A DNA stretch of 64,000 nt, taken from Dokdonella sp. GTDB taxonomy: Bacteria; Pseudomonadota; Gammaproteobacteria; Xanthomonadales; Rhodanobacteraceae. This document shows, one piece after another, positions 38,905-48,988 of the stretch (position 1 is its first letter; every line of letters begins with the position of its first letter). The position numbers and the translations under genes were made by a program. The stretch spans positions 1,054,001 through 1,118,000 of the forward strand of contig JADJQH010000002.1 in NCBI GenBank assembly GCA_016712865.1, written 5' to 3'. A model generated the notes under the pieces. The model did no database searches and was not told where the DNA came from. It saw only the letters and a program-made list of their open reading frames with translations.

Positions 38905-39750
38905 TCAGCCTTTCACCCGGAACGCATCGGCGACCACGGCCTTGTCGAATCCTTGGCCAGCGTCGCCTTCACTGGCAAAACGATACAAGGCGGCGGAATA
39001 GACGCCTTGCAAGGCGGCCTGGATCAGGATCAGCAACAGGAACACCACGCCCAGCAGGACCGCCATGACATAGAGCAGCGTGAAGTTGCCGCTGGAGATG
39101 GCCGCAAAGATTGCAGCGAAGCCTGCAAGCGCCAACACCAACGTGATCAGGCCAAACACCAATCCGATACCGCCGTTGCCTATCAGGTTTTCACCCCAGG
39201 TTTTCTTGAGCAGTTCGGCGCTGCGCTTGACGGCATCAATGGGGCCGATGTCCTGGCTCACCAGCACCGGGACCACCAGGAACGATGCCACCGTCCAGGC
39301 CACGCCGATGAATCCGATCACGAGTCGGCCAATCCATCCTGCTCGTTCCTGCGCAGCACGCAGCACCACGCCCACCGTTGCCGATATGACCGCATAGCCG
39401 AGTATGGCGGGCAGCCTGGACATCGCGATGCGGAAGCCATCGGCAACCGTTGGATCACCCCCGTCAAGGCGGATCATGGCCGCGCCAATCAGGGCCGAGT
39501 TGAAGAAGATGATGACGAAGTACTGCACCACGTAGAACGCGAACAGGAACAGGTAGAAACCAATGCCCGTGCCCTCGCCGTCGATACCCGCGAACATTCC
39601 GCTCGTGATCGCGGGGATGAAGAACGTTGCAGCAACCAGCATGCAGCTGATTCCCGAGAGCAATGGAAACACCAGCAGTTCCTTGTCGGAGCGCAACACC
39701 GAAGCACTGGCCTTGATCAATGACCAACTGCGGGAGAATTTCTCGAACAT
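38905..39750 (-). CDS. DUF6159-like polytopic membrane protein
   Basis: The 281-residue protein starts MFEKFSRSWSLIKASASVL and has about six hydrophobic helices, with ELLVFPLLSGISCMLVAATFF near residue 27. This fits the DUF6159 family of small-molecule or envelope membrane proteins of unknown function. The start at 39750 is preferred, since the longer frame from 39996 runs through REP DNA. Confidence 0.82.
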   Translation of the reverse strand: MFEKFSRSWSLIKASASVLRSDKELLVFPLLSGISCMLVAATFFIPAITSGMFAGIDGEGTGIGFYLFLFAFYVVQYFVIIFFNSALIGAAMIRLDGGDPTVADGFRIAMSRLPAILGYAVISATVGVVLRAAQERAGWIGRLVIGFIGVAWTVASFLVVPVLVSQDIGPIDAVKRSAELLKKTWGENLIGNGGIGLVFGLITLVLALAGFAAIFAAISSGNFTLLYVMAVLLGVVFLLLILIQAALQGVYSAALYRFASEGDAGQGFDKAVVADAFRVKG

Positions 39751-39862
39751 CCGCTTGCCCTCGGGAAATGAATGAATGGCGCAGAGTATAGAGGCTCGCC
39801 GTTCTCCGGCTGCGCAGGTCAGGCACGAATAAATACTGACCGCTTTGCACCCGCGCCGCTTC

Positions 39863-39952
39863 GTAGGGTGGATAAACGCAGCGCATCCACCTTTCACAAT
39901 ATCAGTCGTCCTGACTCGTTGGTGGATGCGCCCTTTGGGCTTATCCACCCTA
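39863..39952. repeat. REP pair upstream of the DUF6159 gene
   Basis: An inverted GTAGGGTGGATAAACGCAGC REP and a direct GGTGGATGCGCCCTTTGGGC REP flank a 35-bp spacer. It is the same family as the RAYT arrays. Confidence 0.85.
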
Positions 39953-39979
39953 CCACTGCCGAAAACCTGTGGTTTCGCG

Positions 39980-40465
39980 TCATTCCAGAGTGACATTGCG
40001 AATCGGCAGGTCGTGGCCGGGGTGCTCGCGCCACAGTTCGCCCAGGGTTCGCGCGCTACCGGGAGGCCTCACCCCGGCGGCGATTTCCGCGAGCGGCCCC
40101 AGCACGAAGGCGTGCTTGAGCTCATCACGCGGCACCTTGAGATGACCGGGGCCATCGATCACCCGGTCGCCAAACAACACGATGTCGATGTCCAGGGTTC
40201 GGCTTGAGAATCGCGGTACATCGCGGCGGCGGCCATGCGCGTCTTCCAGCGCATGCAGCCAGCCATCCAGATCTGCGGCGGACCAATCCGTGTTTAAACC
40301 CACAGCAAGGTTGATAAACGCAGGGCCGTCAAAACCCACGGCGTCGGTTTGCCAGGCAGAGGAAACCCGCAGTTCGCCGAACTCGGCGCGCAATTCGGCA
40401 AGTGCCGACTTGAGGTTGGCAATCGGCTCCAGGTTGGAACCCAGGCTCAGCCAGGCGCGGGTCAT
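39980..40465 (-). CDS. folK: 2-amino-4-hydroxy-6-hydroxymethyldihydropteridine diphosphokinase
   Basis: FolK phosphorylates the pterin precursor of folate. The 161-residue protein has LSLGSNLEPIANLKSAL at the N-terminus and the catalytic RDVPRFSSRTLDIDIVLF near residue 80. It overlaps the folB stop by 4 bp, so the two folate genes are coupled. Confidence 0.96.
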   Translation of the reverse strand: MTRAWLSLGSNLEPIANLKSALAELRAEFGELRVSSAWQTDAVGFDGPAFINLAVGLNTDWSAADLDGWLHALEDAHGRRRDVPRFSSRTLDIDIVLFGDRVIDGPGHLKVPRDELKHAFVLGPLAEIAAGVRPPGSARTLGELWREHPGHDLPIRNVTLE

Positions 40466-40827
40466 GCGCTGGTGGCCGGGCGCTCGCGTTCGATCTGCAC
40501 GCCGACGGCTCTGGAACCACGCACCGCGCCCGGCTTTGCCAGCCGCAGCCGGACATGTTCAACGCTGAACTCATCAAGGATGATGGCCGCGCAACGTTCG
40601 GCCAGGGTTTCCACCAGCTGGAATTCGGACGCTTCGACAAAGGCGATCAGGCGCTTGGATACCGCCTTGTAGTCGAGCGTGTCGTCGATGCGATCCGTTG
40701 CCGCCGGACGCGTATTGTCGAAACGCATCTCGATATCCAGAGCCACGGTCTGGCGGATGCGACGCTCCCAGTCGTAGATGCCGATGACGGTTTCAATGCG
40801 CAGGTCTTCGATGAAAACGATGTCCAT
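40462..40827 (-). CDS. folB: Dihydroneopterin aldolase
   Basis: FolB splits dihydroneopterin to the hydroxymethyl pterin used by FolK. The 121-residue protein shows the family signature VFIEDLRIETVIGIYDWERR and LVETLAERCAAIIL. It overlaps folK by 4 bp and follows tsaD by about 20 bp. Confidence 0.95.
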   Translation of the reverse strand: MDIVFIEDLRIETVIGIYDWERRIRQTVALDIEMRFDNTRPAATDRIDDTLDYKAVSKRLIAFVEASEFQLVETLAERCAAIILDEFSVEHVRLRLAKPGAVRGSRAVGVQIERERPATSA

Positions 40828-40848
40828 GATCTCGTTCGATGGAAGGAA

Positions 40849-41889
40849 TCACGCCAGCGCCGGCAGGGATTGCAGATCCCAGCGCGGGAAAACCCGGATC
40901 TGCGGGTCGTTGAACTGGCCGGCATGCAGGCGAATGGATCCGGCCAGCGCAATCATCGCGCCATTGTCGGTGCAGAACTCCAGGCGCGGAAAGCGGGTGA
41001 CGAAACCATCCGCGGCGCCGGCCTCGGCCAACTGGCTGCGCAGGCGCCGATTGGCACCAACACCACCGGCAACCACCAGCATGCGCCGCCCCGTCTCCAG
41101 CATGGCCCGACGGCACTTGATGGCCAGGGTCTCCACGATGGCTTCCTCGAAATCCCGTGCGATGGACGCGCGCGTGGCATCGCTTTGGTCGCTGTCCTGC
41201 CAGGCCAGCAACACCTGGGTCTTGAGGCCGGAGAAGCTGAAGTCCAGCCCGGGGCGGTCGGTCATCGGTCGGCTGAAGCGGCGCTGCCCCGGCGTTGCCG
41301 TCTCGGCCAGGCGTGCCAGCGCCGGACCTCCGGGGTAGGGCAAGCCCATCAGCTTGGCGGTCTTGTCGAAGGCTTCACCGGCCGCATCGTCCAGGGTATC
41401 GCCCAGCAGCCGGTAGCGTCCGACGGCTTCGACATCGATCAACATGGAATGGCCGCCGGATACGAGCAGCGCCACGAACGGCGGCTCCAGCGGTTCCGGC
41501 TCCAGCATCGGCGCCAGCAGGTGCCCTTCCATGTGATGCACGGCGATGGCCGGAATCTCCAGCGCCCAGGCCAGAGAACGCGCGGCCGCGGCCCCCACCA
41601 GCAAGGCGCCGACAAGGCCCGGACCTGCGGTATAGGCCACGCCGCCCAGGTCCTTGATGTCCATGCCCGCCTCGGCCAGGGTTTGCCGGATCAGCGGCAG
41701 CAGCTTGCGCACATGGTCCCGCGAAGCCAGCTCTGGCACCACGCCGCCATAGTCGGCATGCAGCTTGATCTGGCTGTAGAGCGCATGTGCCAGCAAGCCC
41801 CGACCTCGGTCGTAGACCGCAACCCCGGTTTCGTCGCAGGAGGTCTCGATGCCCAGCACCGGACCCGGTTTTGCATTGATTGAAGCCAT
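40849..41889 (-). CDS. tsaD: tRNA N6-adenosine threonylcarbamoyltransferase TsaD
   Basis: TsaD transfers threonylcarbamoyl to A37 of ANN-reading tRNAs. The 346-residue protein has the N-terminal [16 protein letters not shown], the metal-binding HHMEGHL near residue 112 and [10 protein letters not shown] near 136. The start at 41889 (MASINAKPG) matches family length. It diverges from rpsU with a shared 60-bp control region. Confidence 0.97.
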   Translation of the reverse strand: MASINAKPGPVLGIETSCDETGVAVYDRGRGLLAHALYSQIKLHADYGGVVPELASRDHVRKLLPLIRQTLAEAGMDIKDLGGVAYTAGPGLVGALLVGAAAARSLAWALEIPAIAVHHMEGHLLAPMLEPEPLEPPFVALLVSGGHSMLIDVEAVGRYRLLGDTLDDAAGEAFDKTAKLMGLPYPGGPALARLAETATPGQRRFSRPMTDRPGLDFSFSGLKTQVLLAWQDSDQSDATRASIARDFEEAIVETLAIKCRRAMLETGRRMLVVAGGVGANRRLRSQLAEAGAADGFVTRFPRLEFCTDNGAMIALAGSIRLHAGQFNDPQIRVFPRWDLQSLPALA

Positions 41890-41899
41890 GAAATAGAAT
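41871..41899 (+). promoter_or_regulatory. Candidate sigma-70 promoter for rpsU
   Basis: TTGCAT at 41871 and TAGAAT at 41894 are separated by 17 bp. The -10 box lies 50 bp upstream of the rpsU start and overlaps the tsaD start region on the other strand. It fits a macromolecular-synthesis operon promoter but was read by eye only. Confidence 0.5.
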
Positions 41900-41948
41900 G
41901 CGCGGCTCGCCCGAGAGCCCGGGTGTCGAGTGTAACAGCGGAGAATCC

Positions 41949-42164
41949 ATGCCAAGCGTCAAAGTTCGCGAGAACGAACCCTTTGAATTTGCCCTGCGCC
42001 GTTTCAAGCGCACCTGTGAGAAGGCCGGTGTGCTGGCCGAAGTGCGCAAGCGCGAGTTCTACGAAAAGCCGACCCAGGAACGCAAGCGCAAGCGCGCGGC
42101 TGCGGTCAAGCGCCACCTGCGTCGCGTCGGTCGCGACGTGACCAAGCGTCAACGCATGTATTGA
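41949..42164 (+). CDS. rpsU: 30S ribosomal protein S21
   Basis: The 71-residue S21 protein matches the family throughout ([36 protein letters not shown]). It heads the classical rpsU-dnaG region with yqeY inserted between. The start at 41949 was chosen by homology. Confidence 0.98.
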   Translation: MPSVKVRENEPFEFALRRFKRTCEKAGVLAEVRKREFYEKPTQERKRKRAAAVKRHLRRVGRDVTKRQRMY

Positions 42165-42260
42165 TCGCCTGTCTGCGTGATCGCCCTCGCGATGCACGCA
42201 GCAACGATTGATCGCCGGTTTGGCCTCGCGCCATTTCGGCAACATCCGGGCTGAAACTCT

Positions 42261-42300
42261 CGGCCGGCTCTGCCCACGCAGCGCCGGCCGTTTGTGTTTG
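42261..42300 (+). terminator. Candidate terminator/attenuator after rpsU
   Basis: CGGCCGGC and GCCGGCCG form an 8-bp stem followed by TTTGTGTTTG. It could reduce transcription from rpsU into yqeY and dnaG, as in macromolecular-synthesis operons where S21 is made in excess of primase. Confidence 0.5.
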
Positions 42301-42331
42301 TGGCGCAACGATCTCCATTTCGAGGTGCACG

Positions 42332-42775
42332 ATGTCTCTCAAGCAGCAAATCACCGATGACATGAAGGCCGCGATGAAGGCCGGCGAAAAAGAACGCCTG
42401 GGCGTGATCCGCCTGATCCTCGCCGCGCTCAAGCAGCGCGAAGTCGATGAGCGCATCGTGCTCGACGATGCCCAGGTCATGGCCATCCTCGAAAAAATGC
42501 TCAAGCAGCGCCGCGATTCCATCGAACAATACACCGCGGCCAATCGCGAGGACCTGGCTGCCGTGGAACGCGCCGAAGTCGATGTCATCCAGACGTACCT
42601 GCCAGCCGCCCTGTCCGATGCCGAAATCGACGACATCATCAATGCCGCCATCACATCCTCCGGCGCCAGCAGCGCCAAGGACATGGGCAAGGTGGTTGGC
42701 CTGGTACGCCCCAAGGTCACCGGCCGCGCCGACATGGGCAAGGTATCGGGCCTGATCAAGGCGAGGTTGGGTTGA
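42332..42775 (+). CDS. yqeY: GatB/YqeY-domain protein
   Basis: The 147-residue protein is the YqeY family, related to the tRNA-binding tail of GatB (AMKAGEKERLGVIRLILAAL near the start, MGKVVGLVRPKVTGRADMGK near 115). It commonly lies between rpsU and dnaG. Its exact role is not established. Confidence 0.95.
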   Translation: MSLKQQITDDMKAAMKAGEKERLGVIRLILAALKQREVDERIVLDDAQVMAILEKMLKQRRDSIEQYTAANREDLAAVERAEVDVIQTYLPAALSDAEIDDIINAAITSSGASSAKDMGKVVGLVRPKVTGRADMGKVSGLIKARLG

Positions 42776-42869
42776 TGACCGGGAATTGAGAACAGGGAAT
42801 AGGGAATTGTAAGAGCCGCGTAGATGTCTGTTCTACTATTCCCGATTCCCCATTCCCGATTCTCGGCTT
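42776..42869. repeat. Heptad repeats between yqeY and dnaG
   Basis: GGGAATT/GGGAATA heptads on one side and their complements (ATTCCCG, ATTCCCC) on the other form an imperfect hairpin in the space before dnaG. It belongs to the same family as 1552-1687. Confidence 0.7.
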
Positions 42870-42872
42870 TCA

Positions 42873-44600
42873 ATGCCCGGCCGCATTCCCGAACGCTTCA
42901 TTGATGATCTCCTGGCGCGCATCGACATCGTCGATGTGATCCAGGAGCGCGTCACCCTGAAGAAGGCGGGCCGTGACTGGTCGGCACGCTGTCCATTCCA
43001 TGACGAGCGATCCGCTTCGTTCACGGTGAGCCCGGCCAAGCAGTTCTACCACTGCTTCGGTTGCGGAGCGCATGGCAGCGCGATCCGCTTCCTGATGGAC
43101 TACGACCGCCTGGAATTTCCCGACGCCATTGAAGAACTGGCCGCACGGGCCGGCGTCAAGGTGGAATACGAGGGCGGCGGCCGTCCCGTTCAACGCGAGG
43201 ATGCAAGCGACCTCTACACCCTGCTGGATGCGGCTGCCCGCTTCTATCACCAGCAGTTGGCAAACAACAGCGCAGCGCGCGACTACGTGGCCAGCCGCGG
43301 ACTGAGCGCGGAAATGGTCGAGCGCTTCACCATCGGTTTCGCCCCGGAACAATGGGATGGGCTGAAGTCCGCGTTGGGCTCCAATGCGCAGCGCCTGGCC
43401 CTGCTCGACAAGGCCGGCATGCTGGCCAGCGGTGACCGCGGCAACAAGTACGACCGCTTCCGCAACCGCATCATGTTTCCGATCCTCGACCGGCGCGGGC
43501 GCACCATCGCCTTTGGCGGCAGGGTTTTGGGCAAGGACGACGGCCCCAAGTACCTCAACTCACCGGAGACTCCGCTGTTCCACAAGGGCCGCGAGCTGTT
43601 CGGCTTGTGGCAGGTGCGCGATGCGCACCAGAAGATCCCGCGCCTGCTGGTGGTCGAGGGCTACATGGACGTGGTCGCCCTGCACCAGTTCGGCCTGACC
43701 CAGGCCGTGGCCACCCTCGGCACGGCAACCACCAGCGACCATGCGGAAATCCTGTTTCGCAATGCGGCCGACGTTTTCTTCTGCTTTGACGGCGACCGCG
43801 CCGGCAAGCAAGCCGCCTGGCGCGCGGTGGAATCGGTACTGCCACGCATGCGCGATGGCCGCCAGGCCTGGTTCCTGTTCATTCCCGATGGCGAAGATCC
43901 GGATACGCTGATCCGAAAGGAAGGCATCGACGGTTTCGAGCAGCGTCTCAAGCAGGCAACGCCCCTGAGCGAATTCTTCTTTGCCGAGACGGGCAAGGAC
44001 GTGAACCTCGCCAGCATCGACGGCAAGGCGCGTCTGGCCGAACGCGCCCGCCCCCTGATCGCGCAAATTCCGGATGGCGCGTTTCGCGACCTCATGTACG
44101 CCGAACTGGAGCGTCTGAGTGGTGCCAGGACGGTGATTCCGGCAAGTACCTCCACGCCTGCGCAGGCAGGTACCCGCCCTGCCCAGCGCTCGCTGGTGCG
44201 CAGCGCCATCACCTTGCTTGTGCAGAACCCTGCGTTGGCTTCCGAACTGCAACCGCCGTGGACCTTTTCCGAGCTTCGCCTGGCCGGCGTACCCCTGCTG
44301 GTGGAGCTGATCGGCTTGTGCCGGGATCGCCCTTCACTGAGCACCGGAAGCCTGCTCGAACACTTCGCCGGGCGCGAGGAATCCGCCGCCCTCAACAAGC
44401 TGGCCCAAGCCGACCTGCTGGTCGATGCCGAATCGGGTCGCAGCGAGTTCCTCGGTGCCATCGAGCAATTGGACGTCCAGACGTCCCAGCAGCGTTTGGA
44501 CGACCTGATCGCCCGCCAGCTTGCTGGCACCCTGTCCGATGCCGAACGCGACGAACTGCGCCAATTGATGGCCAACAAGCCTGCACACAAGCGCCGCTGA
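42873..44600 (+). CDS. dnaG: DNA primase
   Basis: DnaG makes RNA primers for replication. The 575-residue protein has the CHC2 zinc site (RCPFHDERSASF, then HCFGCGAHG), the TOPRIM residues VVEGYMDVVALHQ near 264 and DGDRAGKQA near 313, and a helical C-terminal helicase-binding part. The ATG at 42873 is the family start. The expected downstream neighbour rpoD is not present here. Confidence 0.97.
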   Translation: MPGRIPERFIDDLLARIDIVDVIQERVTLKKAGRDWSARCPFHDERSASFTVSPAKQFYHCFGCGAHGSAIRFLMDYDRLEFPDAIEELAARAGVKVEYEGGGRPVQREDASDLYTLLDAAARFYHQQLANNSAARDYVASRGLSAEMVERFTIGFAPEQWDGLKSALGSNAQRLALLDKAGMLASGDRGNKYDRFRNRIMFPILDRRGRTIAFGGRVLGKDDGPKYLNSPETPLFHKGRELFGLWQVRDAHQKIPRLLVVEGYMDVVALHQFGLTQAVATLGTATTSDHAEILFRNAADVFFCFDGDRAGKQAAWRAVESVLPRMRDGRQAWFLFIPDGEDPDTLIRKEGIDGFEQRLKQATPLSEFFFAETGKDVNLASIDGKARLAERARPLIAQIPDGAFRDLMYAELERLSGARTVIPASTSTPAQAGTRPAQRSLVRSAITLLVQNPALASELQPPWTFSELRLAGVPLLVELIGLCRDRPSLSTGSLLEHFAGREESAALNKLAQADLLVDAESGRSEFLGAIEQLDVQTSQQRLDDLIARQLAGTLSDAERDELRQLMANKPAHKRR

Positions 44601-44642
44601 CCGTCGCGCCGTCGCGACTGTCCGCCACGAGCGACCGTGGCG

Positions 44643-44671
44643 TTGACAGGATGTAGCCTGCCGGATACAGT
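44643..44671 (+). promoter_or_regulatory. Strong candidate sigma-70 promoter for the HigBA pair
   Basis: A consensus TTGACA at 44643 and TACAGT at 44666 are spaced by 17 bp. GGAGGG precedes the toxin ATG at 44690. This would give a short leader of about 10-15 bases and independent expression from dnaG. Confidence 0.6.
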
Positions 44672-44689
44672 CCGCTTCGGAGGGACTGG

Positions 44690-44980
44690 ATGCCCATAGT
44701 CCACAAGACAACGGCCTTTTCGCAATGGATCGACGGGCTTCGTGATGTGCAGGGTCGCGGCCGCATTCAGGCACGAATCGAGCGACTGGCGAGCGGACAT
44801 CCCGGCGATGTCAAACCAGTCGGTCATGGCGTGTCCGAAATGCGAGTCGACTGCGGACCTGGCTACCGGGTGTATTTCACCCGGCAAGGACCTGAAATCG
44901 TGATTCTGCTTGCGGGCGGCGACAAATCAACTCAAGCGGCGGACATCCGATACGCACTGCAATTGGCGCGCAACCTGTAG
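44690..44980 (+). CDS. HigB-family type II toxin
   Basis: The 96-residue protein matches the addiction-module killer family (TIGR02683): TAFSQWIDGLRDVQGR, GHGVSEMRVDCGPGYRVYF and the ending IRYALQLARNL. These toxins cleave mRNA at ribosomes in known members. The toxin-first order with the HTH antitoxin immediately next (no gap) is typical of HigBA-like pairs. Confidence 0.9.
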   Translation: MPIVHKTTAFSQWIDGLRDVQGRGRIQARIERLASGHPGDVKPVGHGVSEMRVDCGPGYRVYFTRQGPEIVILLAGGDKSTQAADIRYALQLARNL

Positions 44981-45286
44981 ATGAAGAAAATGACCAAAAC
45001 TACCCTTTCACGTTACGACGTCGCCGATCATTTGCGCACGCCGCAGGAGATGGCGGCCTACCTTGAAGCCTGCATCGATGAAGCCGCAGGGGATGCGGCG
45101 TTTATCGCCAAGGCCTTGGGCGACATTGCCCGCGCCAAAGGCATGTCGCAAGTTGCGCGCGACGCCGGCCTGTCGCGCGAAAGCCTGTACAAGGCGCTTT
45201 CCGGGGAACGCTCCCCGGATTTCAGCACCATCCTGAGGGTGATGGCCGCACTGGGCCTGAGTTTGCACGCCAAGGCAGTCAATTGA
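44981..45286 (+). CDS. HigA-family HTH antitoxin
   Basis: The 101-residue protein is of the TIGR02684 type: LSRYDVADHLRTPQEMAAYL followed by an HTH segment MSQVARDAGLSRESLYKALS and a conserved tail GLSLHAKAV. It begins right at the toxin stop. It probably binds its own promoter as well as the toxin. Confidence 0.9.
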   Translation: MKKMTKTTLSRYDVADHLRTPQEMAAYLEACIDEAAGDAAFIAKALGDIARAKGMSQVARDAGLSRESLYKALSGERSPDFSTILRVMAALGLSLHAKAVN

Positions 45287-45377
45287 TTCGCGCGCACAAG
45301 GGTTGCTGACCGGGCCTGGGTCAAATTCCGGCTTGACAGCAATGGCCTCGATCGATTCCACTTGCTGCATGTGCACA

Positions 45378-45437
45378 ATGATCATGACTACGACCATGAC
45401 TACACCCAATCGGGTGCGGTCCGTCGTGCACAGTTGA
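45378..45437 (+). CDS. thrL: thr operon leader peptide
   Basis: A 19-codon frame (MIMTTTMTTPNRVRSVVHS) holds five Thr codons and one Ile codon, the hallmark of the threonine attenuator leader. It stands 94 bp upstream of thrA. A promoter candidate is TTGACA at 45333. Together with the hairpin at 45456-45479 it suggests ribosome-mediated attenuation by Thr and Ile supply. Confidence 0.8.
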   Translation: MIMTTTMTTPNRVRSVVHS

Positions 45438-45455
45438 TTTTCCCTTCAACACGAC

Positions 45456-45479
45456 CCCGCAGCTCGACGAAGCTGCGGG
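45456..45479 (+). terminator. thr attenuator hairpin
   Basis: CCCGCAGCT and AGCTGCGGG form a 9-bp stem with a short CGACGA loop. There is no long T tract, so termination strength is uncertain. It lies between the leader stop and thrA. Confidence 0.55.
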
Positions 45480-45530
45480 ATGCGTGAATCCCCCAGCCAC
45501 GAAGCATGCAGGGCCAACTCCGGAGGCTCC

Positions 45531-48071
45531 ATGACTTCGTTTGCCAATCTCTCCGCAGCCCTTGCTGCTTCGCGTCAAAGCATTGCCCCGCCCGATTCGG
45601 GATCCGGACTGACGCTGATCGCGCACAAGTTCGGGGGATCCTCGCTGGCCGATGCCGATTGCTTTCGGCGTGTGGCCGACATTCTGCTGGCTCGTGATGA
45701 CGCCGTTCAGATCACCGTGGTGTCGGCCATGCAAGGCGTCACCAACGCGCTGATCGCTCTGGCCAACGCGGCGGCGGCACGCGATCCGCAATGGCAGGCG
45801 CAATGGAGTGCCCTGCGCGAACGCCACCTGCAGACCGCGCGCGACCTGCTCGGCGACAAGTCCGGCGCGGTGCGGGTGTGGCTGGAGGCGCGCCACGCGG
45901 ATTTCGCCGACATGCTCAAGGCGCTGGCCGTGCTGGGCATGCCTGCCGGCGAGGCACTCGATGCCATCCAGGGCTTTGGCGAGGTCTGGTCTTCTCGCTT
46001 GCTGCACGCCCACATCGAATCACTCGGCGAGGAATGCGCGCTGCTGGACGCCCGCGAGGTGCTGGTGGTCGGACAGGGCGATCTTGGCGTGTCGGTGGAT
46101 TGGTCCGTGAGCGCGGCACGCCTGGCCGACTGGCGTGCCAGCCATCCGCAGCGGCGCGTGGTGATCACCGGATTCATCGCGCGCGATAGCTCGGGTCGCA
46201 TCACCACGCTCGGTCGCAACGGCAGCGATTTTTCCGCCAGCATCTTTGCCGCACTGTTCGATGCGCGCGAGTTGCACATCTGGACCGATGTCGATGGCGT
46301 GCTGTCGGCCGATCCGCGCCTGGTGCCGGAAGCGGTTTCGCTCGATGCCCTGTCCTACGAGGAAGCCTGCGAGCTGGCTTATTTCGGGGCCAAGGTCATC
46401 CATCCCCAGACCATGCTGCCGGCGATGGCACTGGGCTTGCCGATCTTCATCCGCAACACCTTCAATCCTGCACATGCGGGCACCCGCATCGCGGTAAGCG
46501 GTGATGCCTCGCAGAATCCGGTTCGCGGACTCTCCCTTGCCGACGCCCTGGCCATCATCAACGTGGAAGGCGCCGGCATGATCGGCGTGCCCGGCACGGC
46601 CGAGCGACTGTTCGCGGCCTTGCGCGATGCCAAGGTTTCCGTGGTGATGATCTCGCAGGGATCGTCCGAGCATTCCATCTGCGTGGTCGTTCGCGCCGAG
46701 GATTGCGCACGCGCGGAAGTGGCATTGGCTGCCGTGTTTGGTCGCGAGCTGGATCGTGGACAGATGCAGGGCATCAGCGTGACCCGCGACATCAGCGTGC
46801 TGGCCGCCGTGGGCGACGGCATGGCCGGTGCGCCGGGCGTGGCGGCGCGGCTTTTTGCCACCCTGGGTCGCGCACAGGTGAACGTGCGTGCGATTGCCCA
46901 GGGCGCCTCCGAGCGCAACATCTCGGTTGCTCTCGCCAGTGCCGACGCATCGCGCGCCTTGCGTGCGGCGCATGCCGGCTTCTGGCTGTCCGCGCACACG
47001 ATATCCGTGGGCGTGATCGGCCCCGGCAATGTGGGCCGAACCCTGCTCGACCAATTGCAGGAGGCGATTCCGCGGCTGCGTCGCGACGCCAATCTCGACC
47101 TGCGTGTGCGCGCCATCGCTTCGAGCCGAAAACTTGTGCTCGGCGAAGGCGACAGCCTGCTCGCGGACTGGTCGGGTCAGCTGGCTGCGAGTTCACTGGA
47201 AGCTGACTTCGAGCGCTTCACCCGCCACGTGCACGCCCAGCATCTTCCCCATGCCGTCATCATCGATTGCAGCGCCAGCAATGACGTGGCCGAACACTAT
47301 GCAGACTGGCTGGCGGCAGGCATCCACGTCATCACGCCGAACAAGCAGGCCGGTTCCGGTCCGATTGCACGCTGGCATGCGATACGCGATGCGCGCGCAA
47401 GCAGCGGTGCGCGCTGGCGTTACGAGGCAACCGTCGGTGCGGGCCTGCCGGTGATTTCCACCTTGCGCGACCTGATCGACACCGGCGATGAACTGACGTC
47501 GATCGAAGGCATTTTCTCCGGTACCCTCGCCTGGCTGTTCAACCGCTACGACGGCAGCCAGCCGTTTTCGGCACTGGTGCGCGAGGCGCTGGCATTGGGC
47601 TATACCGAACCGGACCCACGCGATGACCTGTCCGGCATCGATGTCGCGCGCAAGCTGGTGATCCTGGCTCGCGAAGCCGGCCAAGCGCTTGAGCTTGACC
47701 AGGTCGATGTGCGCGGGCTGGTTCCGCAGAGCCTGCTCAGGCTGGACAAGGATGAAGCCATTGCCGCGCTCGAGACAATTGACGCTTCGCTGGCCGGCCA
47801 GCTTGCGGCGGCCAAGGCAAAGGGCTGCGTATTGCGCTATGTTGCCCGCCTCGACAGTCGCGGCAACGCCAGTGTCGGCCTCACCGAGCTGCCCGCCAAC
47901 CATGCCTTTGCCAATCTCCGACTGACAGACAACGTGGTCCAGTTCACCAGCAAACGCTATGCCGACAACCCGATGATCGTGCAGGGTCCGGGCGCCGGTC
48001 GCGACGTGACCGCGGCGGGAATCTTTGCCGATTTGCTGCGCCTGGGTGCGGCCTTGGGGGCTCGCCTTTGA
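45531..48071 (+). CDS. thrA: Bifunctional aspartokinase / homoserine dehydrogenase
   Basis: The 846-residue fusion catalyses the first and third steps from aspartate toward threonine. The aspartokinase starts with [12 protein letters not shown] near residue 32. ACT domains lie near 335-480 (regulatory Thr binding). The dehydrogenase has [14 protein letters not shown] near residue 493 and the substrate motif [16 protein letters not shown] near 662. The start at 45531 is chosen after a GGAGG site. It overlaps thrB. Confidence 0.97.
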   Translation: MTSFANLSAALAASRQSIAPPDSGSGLTLIAHKFGGSSLADADCFRRVADILLARDDAVQITVVSAMQGVTNALIALANAAAARDPQWQAQWSALRERHLQTARDLLGDKSGAVRVWLEARHADFADMLKALAVLGMPAGEALDAIQGFGEVWSSRLLHAHIESLGEECALLDAREVLVVGQGDLGVSVDWSVSAARLADWRASHPQRRVVITGFIARDSSGRITTLGRNGSDFSASIFAALFDARELHIWTDVDGVLSADPRLVPEAVSLDALSYEEACELAYFGAKVIHPQTMLPAMALGLPIFIRNTFNPAHAGTRIAVSGDASQNPVRGLSLADALAIINVEGAGMIGVPGTAERLFAALRDAKVSVVMISQGSSEHSICVVVRAEDCARAEVALAAVFGRELDRGQMQGISVTRDISVLAAVGDGMAGAPGVAARLFATLGRAQVNVRAIAQGASERNISVALASADASRALRAAHAGFWLSAHTISVGVIGPGNVGRTLLDQLQEAIPRLRRDANLDLRVRAIASSRKLVLGEGDSLLADWSGQLAASSLEADFERFTRHVHAQHLPHAVIIDCSASNDVAEHYADWLAAGIHVITPNKQAGSGPIARWHAIRDARASSGARWRYEATVGAGLPVISTLRDLIDTGDELTSIEGIFSGTLAWLFNRYDGSQPFSALVREALALGYTEPDPRDDLSGIDVARKLVILAREAGQALELDQVDVRGLVPQSLLRLDKDEAIAALETIDASLAGQLAAAKAKGCVLRYVARLDSRGNASVGLTELPANHAFANLRLTDNVVQFTSKRYADNPMIVQGPGAGRDVTAAGIFADLLRLGAALGARL

Positions 48072-48988
48072 GTTCGGCCTGCGCCTTTGCCCCGGCCAGC
48101 ATCGGCAACGTTGCGGTAGGTTTCGACATCCTTGGCCAGAGCTTTGCCGGGCCAGGTGACCGCGCCACGGTCAGGCGCGTTGCCGAGCCAGTGGTGCGCA
48201 TCGAGGCCATTCGAGGCTGCGTTTCGGCATTGCCCATCGAGGCGGAGCGCAACACCGCCGGTCGCGCCCTCATCGCGCTGCGCGAAGCACTTGGCCTGCC
48301 CTTCGGATTCAGCATCGAACTCGACAAGGGCATTGCCATGGGTTCGGGCATGGGTGGCTCCGCCGCATCCTGCGTGGCCGCGCTGGTGGCTGCCAACGCG
48401 CTGCTTGATCGGCCCTTGCAGGCAGGGGAACTCTATCCATTTGCCATCGAGGGCGAAGCCGTTTCCAGCGGCAGTCGCCATGGCGACAACGTGGGCCCGA
48501 TGTTGTTGGGCGGACTGGTATTGGCAGCACCTGCGCGCCTGGTCCGCATCGACGTTCCCGACGCCTGGCACAGCGTTGTCGTGCATCCGGATGCGGTTCT
48601 GGAAACCCGTCATGCACGCGAAGTGTTGAACGCTGCATACCGCTTGTCCGATCTGGTCGGGCAAAGCGCAAACCTGGCGCTGGTGCTGTCCGGCTGCCAT
48701 CGCGGCGATGCCGGAATGGTGCGCGAGGGTCTTGCGGATGTGCTTGTCGAGCCGAGGCGGGCGCCATTGATCACTGGGTTTGCCGCCGTGAAACAGGCGG
48801 CACTGGATGCCAATGCCATGGGCGCCTCGATCTCCGGCGCAGGCCCCAGTGTGTTTGCCTGGTTCGAAAATCGCACGGATGCCGAGGCCGCGGCGCCGGG
48901 CATGCAGGCGGCATTCCACGCGGCAGGCCTTGCAAGCCAGGCCTGGATCTCTCCCATCAACGGCCCTGCGGCCACGCTCATCGCATGA
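48068..48988 (+). CDS. thrB: Homoserine kinase (GHMP family)
   Basis: The 306-residue kinase phosphorylates homoserine. The GHMP ATP motif is [16 protein letters not shown] near residue 94, and the C-terminal [15 protein letters not shown] is typical. A TTG start overlaps the thrA stop (TTGA), so this is a coupled, non-ATG start. Confidence 0.95.
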   Translation: MSSACAFAPASIGNVAVGFDILGQSFAGPGDRATVRRVAEPVVRIEAIRGCVSALPIEAERNTAGRALIALREALGLPFGFSIELDKGIAMGSGMGGSAASCVAALVAANALLDRPLQAGELYPFAIEGEAVSSGSRHGDNVGPMLLGGLVLAAPARLVRIDVPDAWHSVVVHPDAVLETRHAREVLNAAYRLSDLVGQSANLALVLSGCHRGDAGMVREGLADVLVEPRRAPLITGFAAVKQAALDANAMGASISGAGPSVFAWFENRTDAEAAAPGMQAAFHAAGLASQAWISPINGPAATLIA

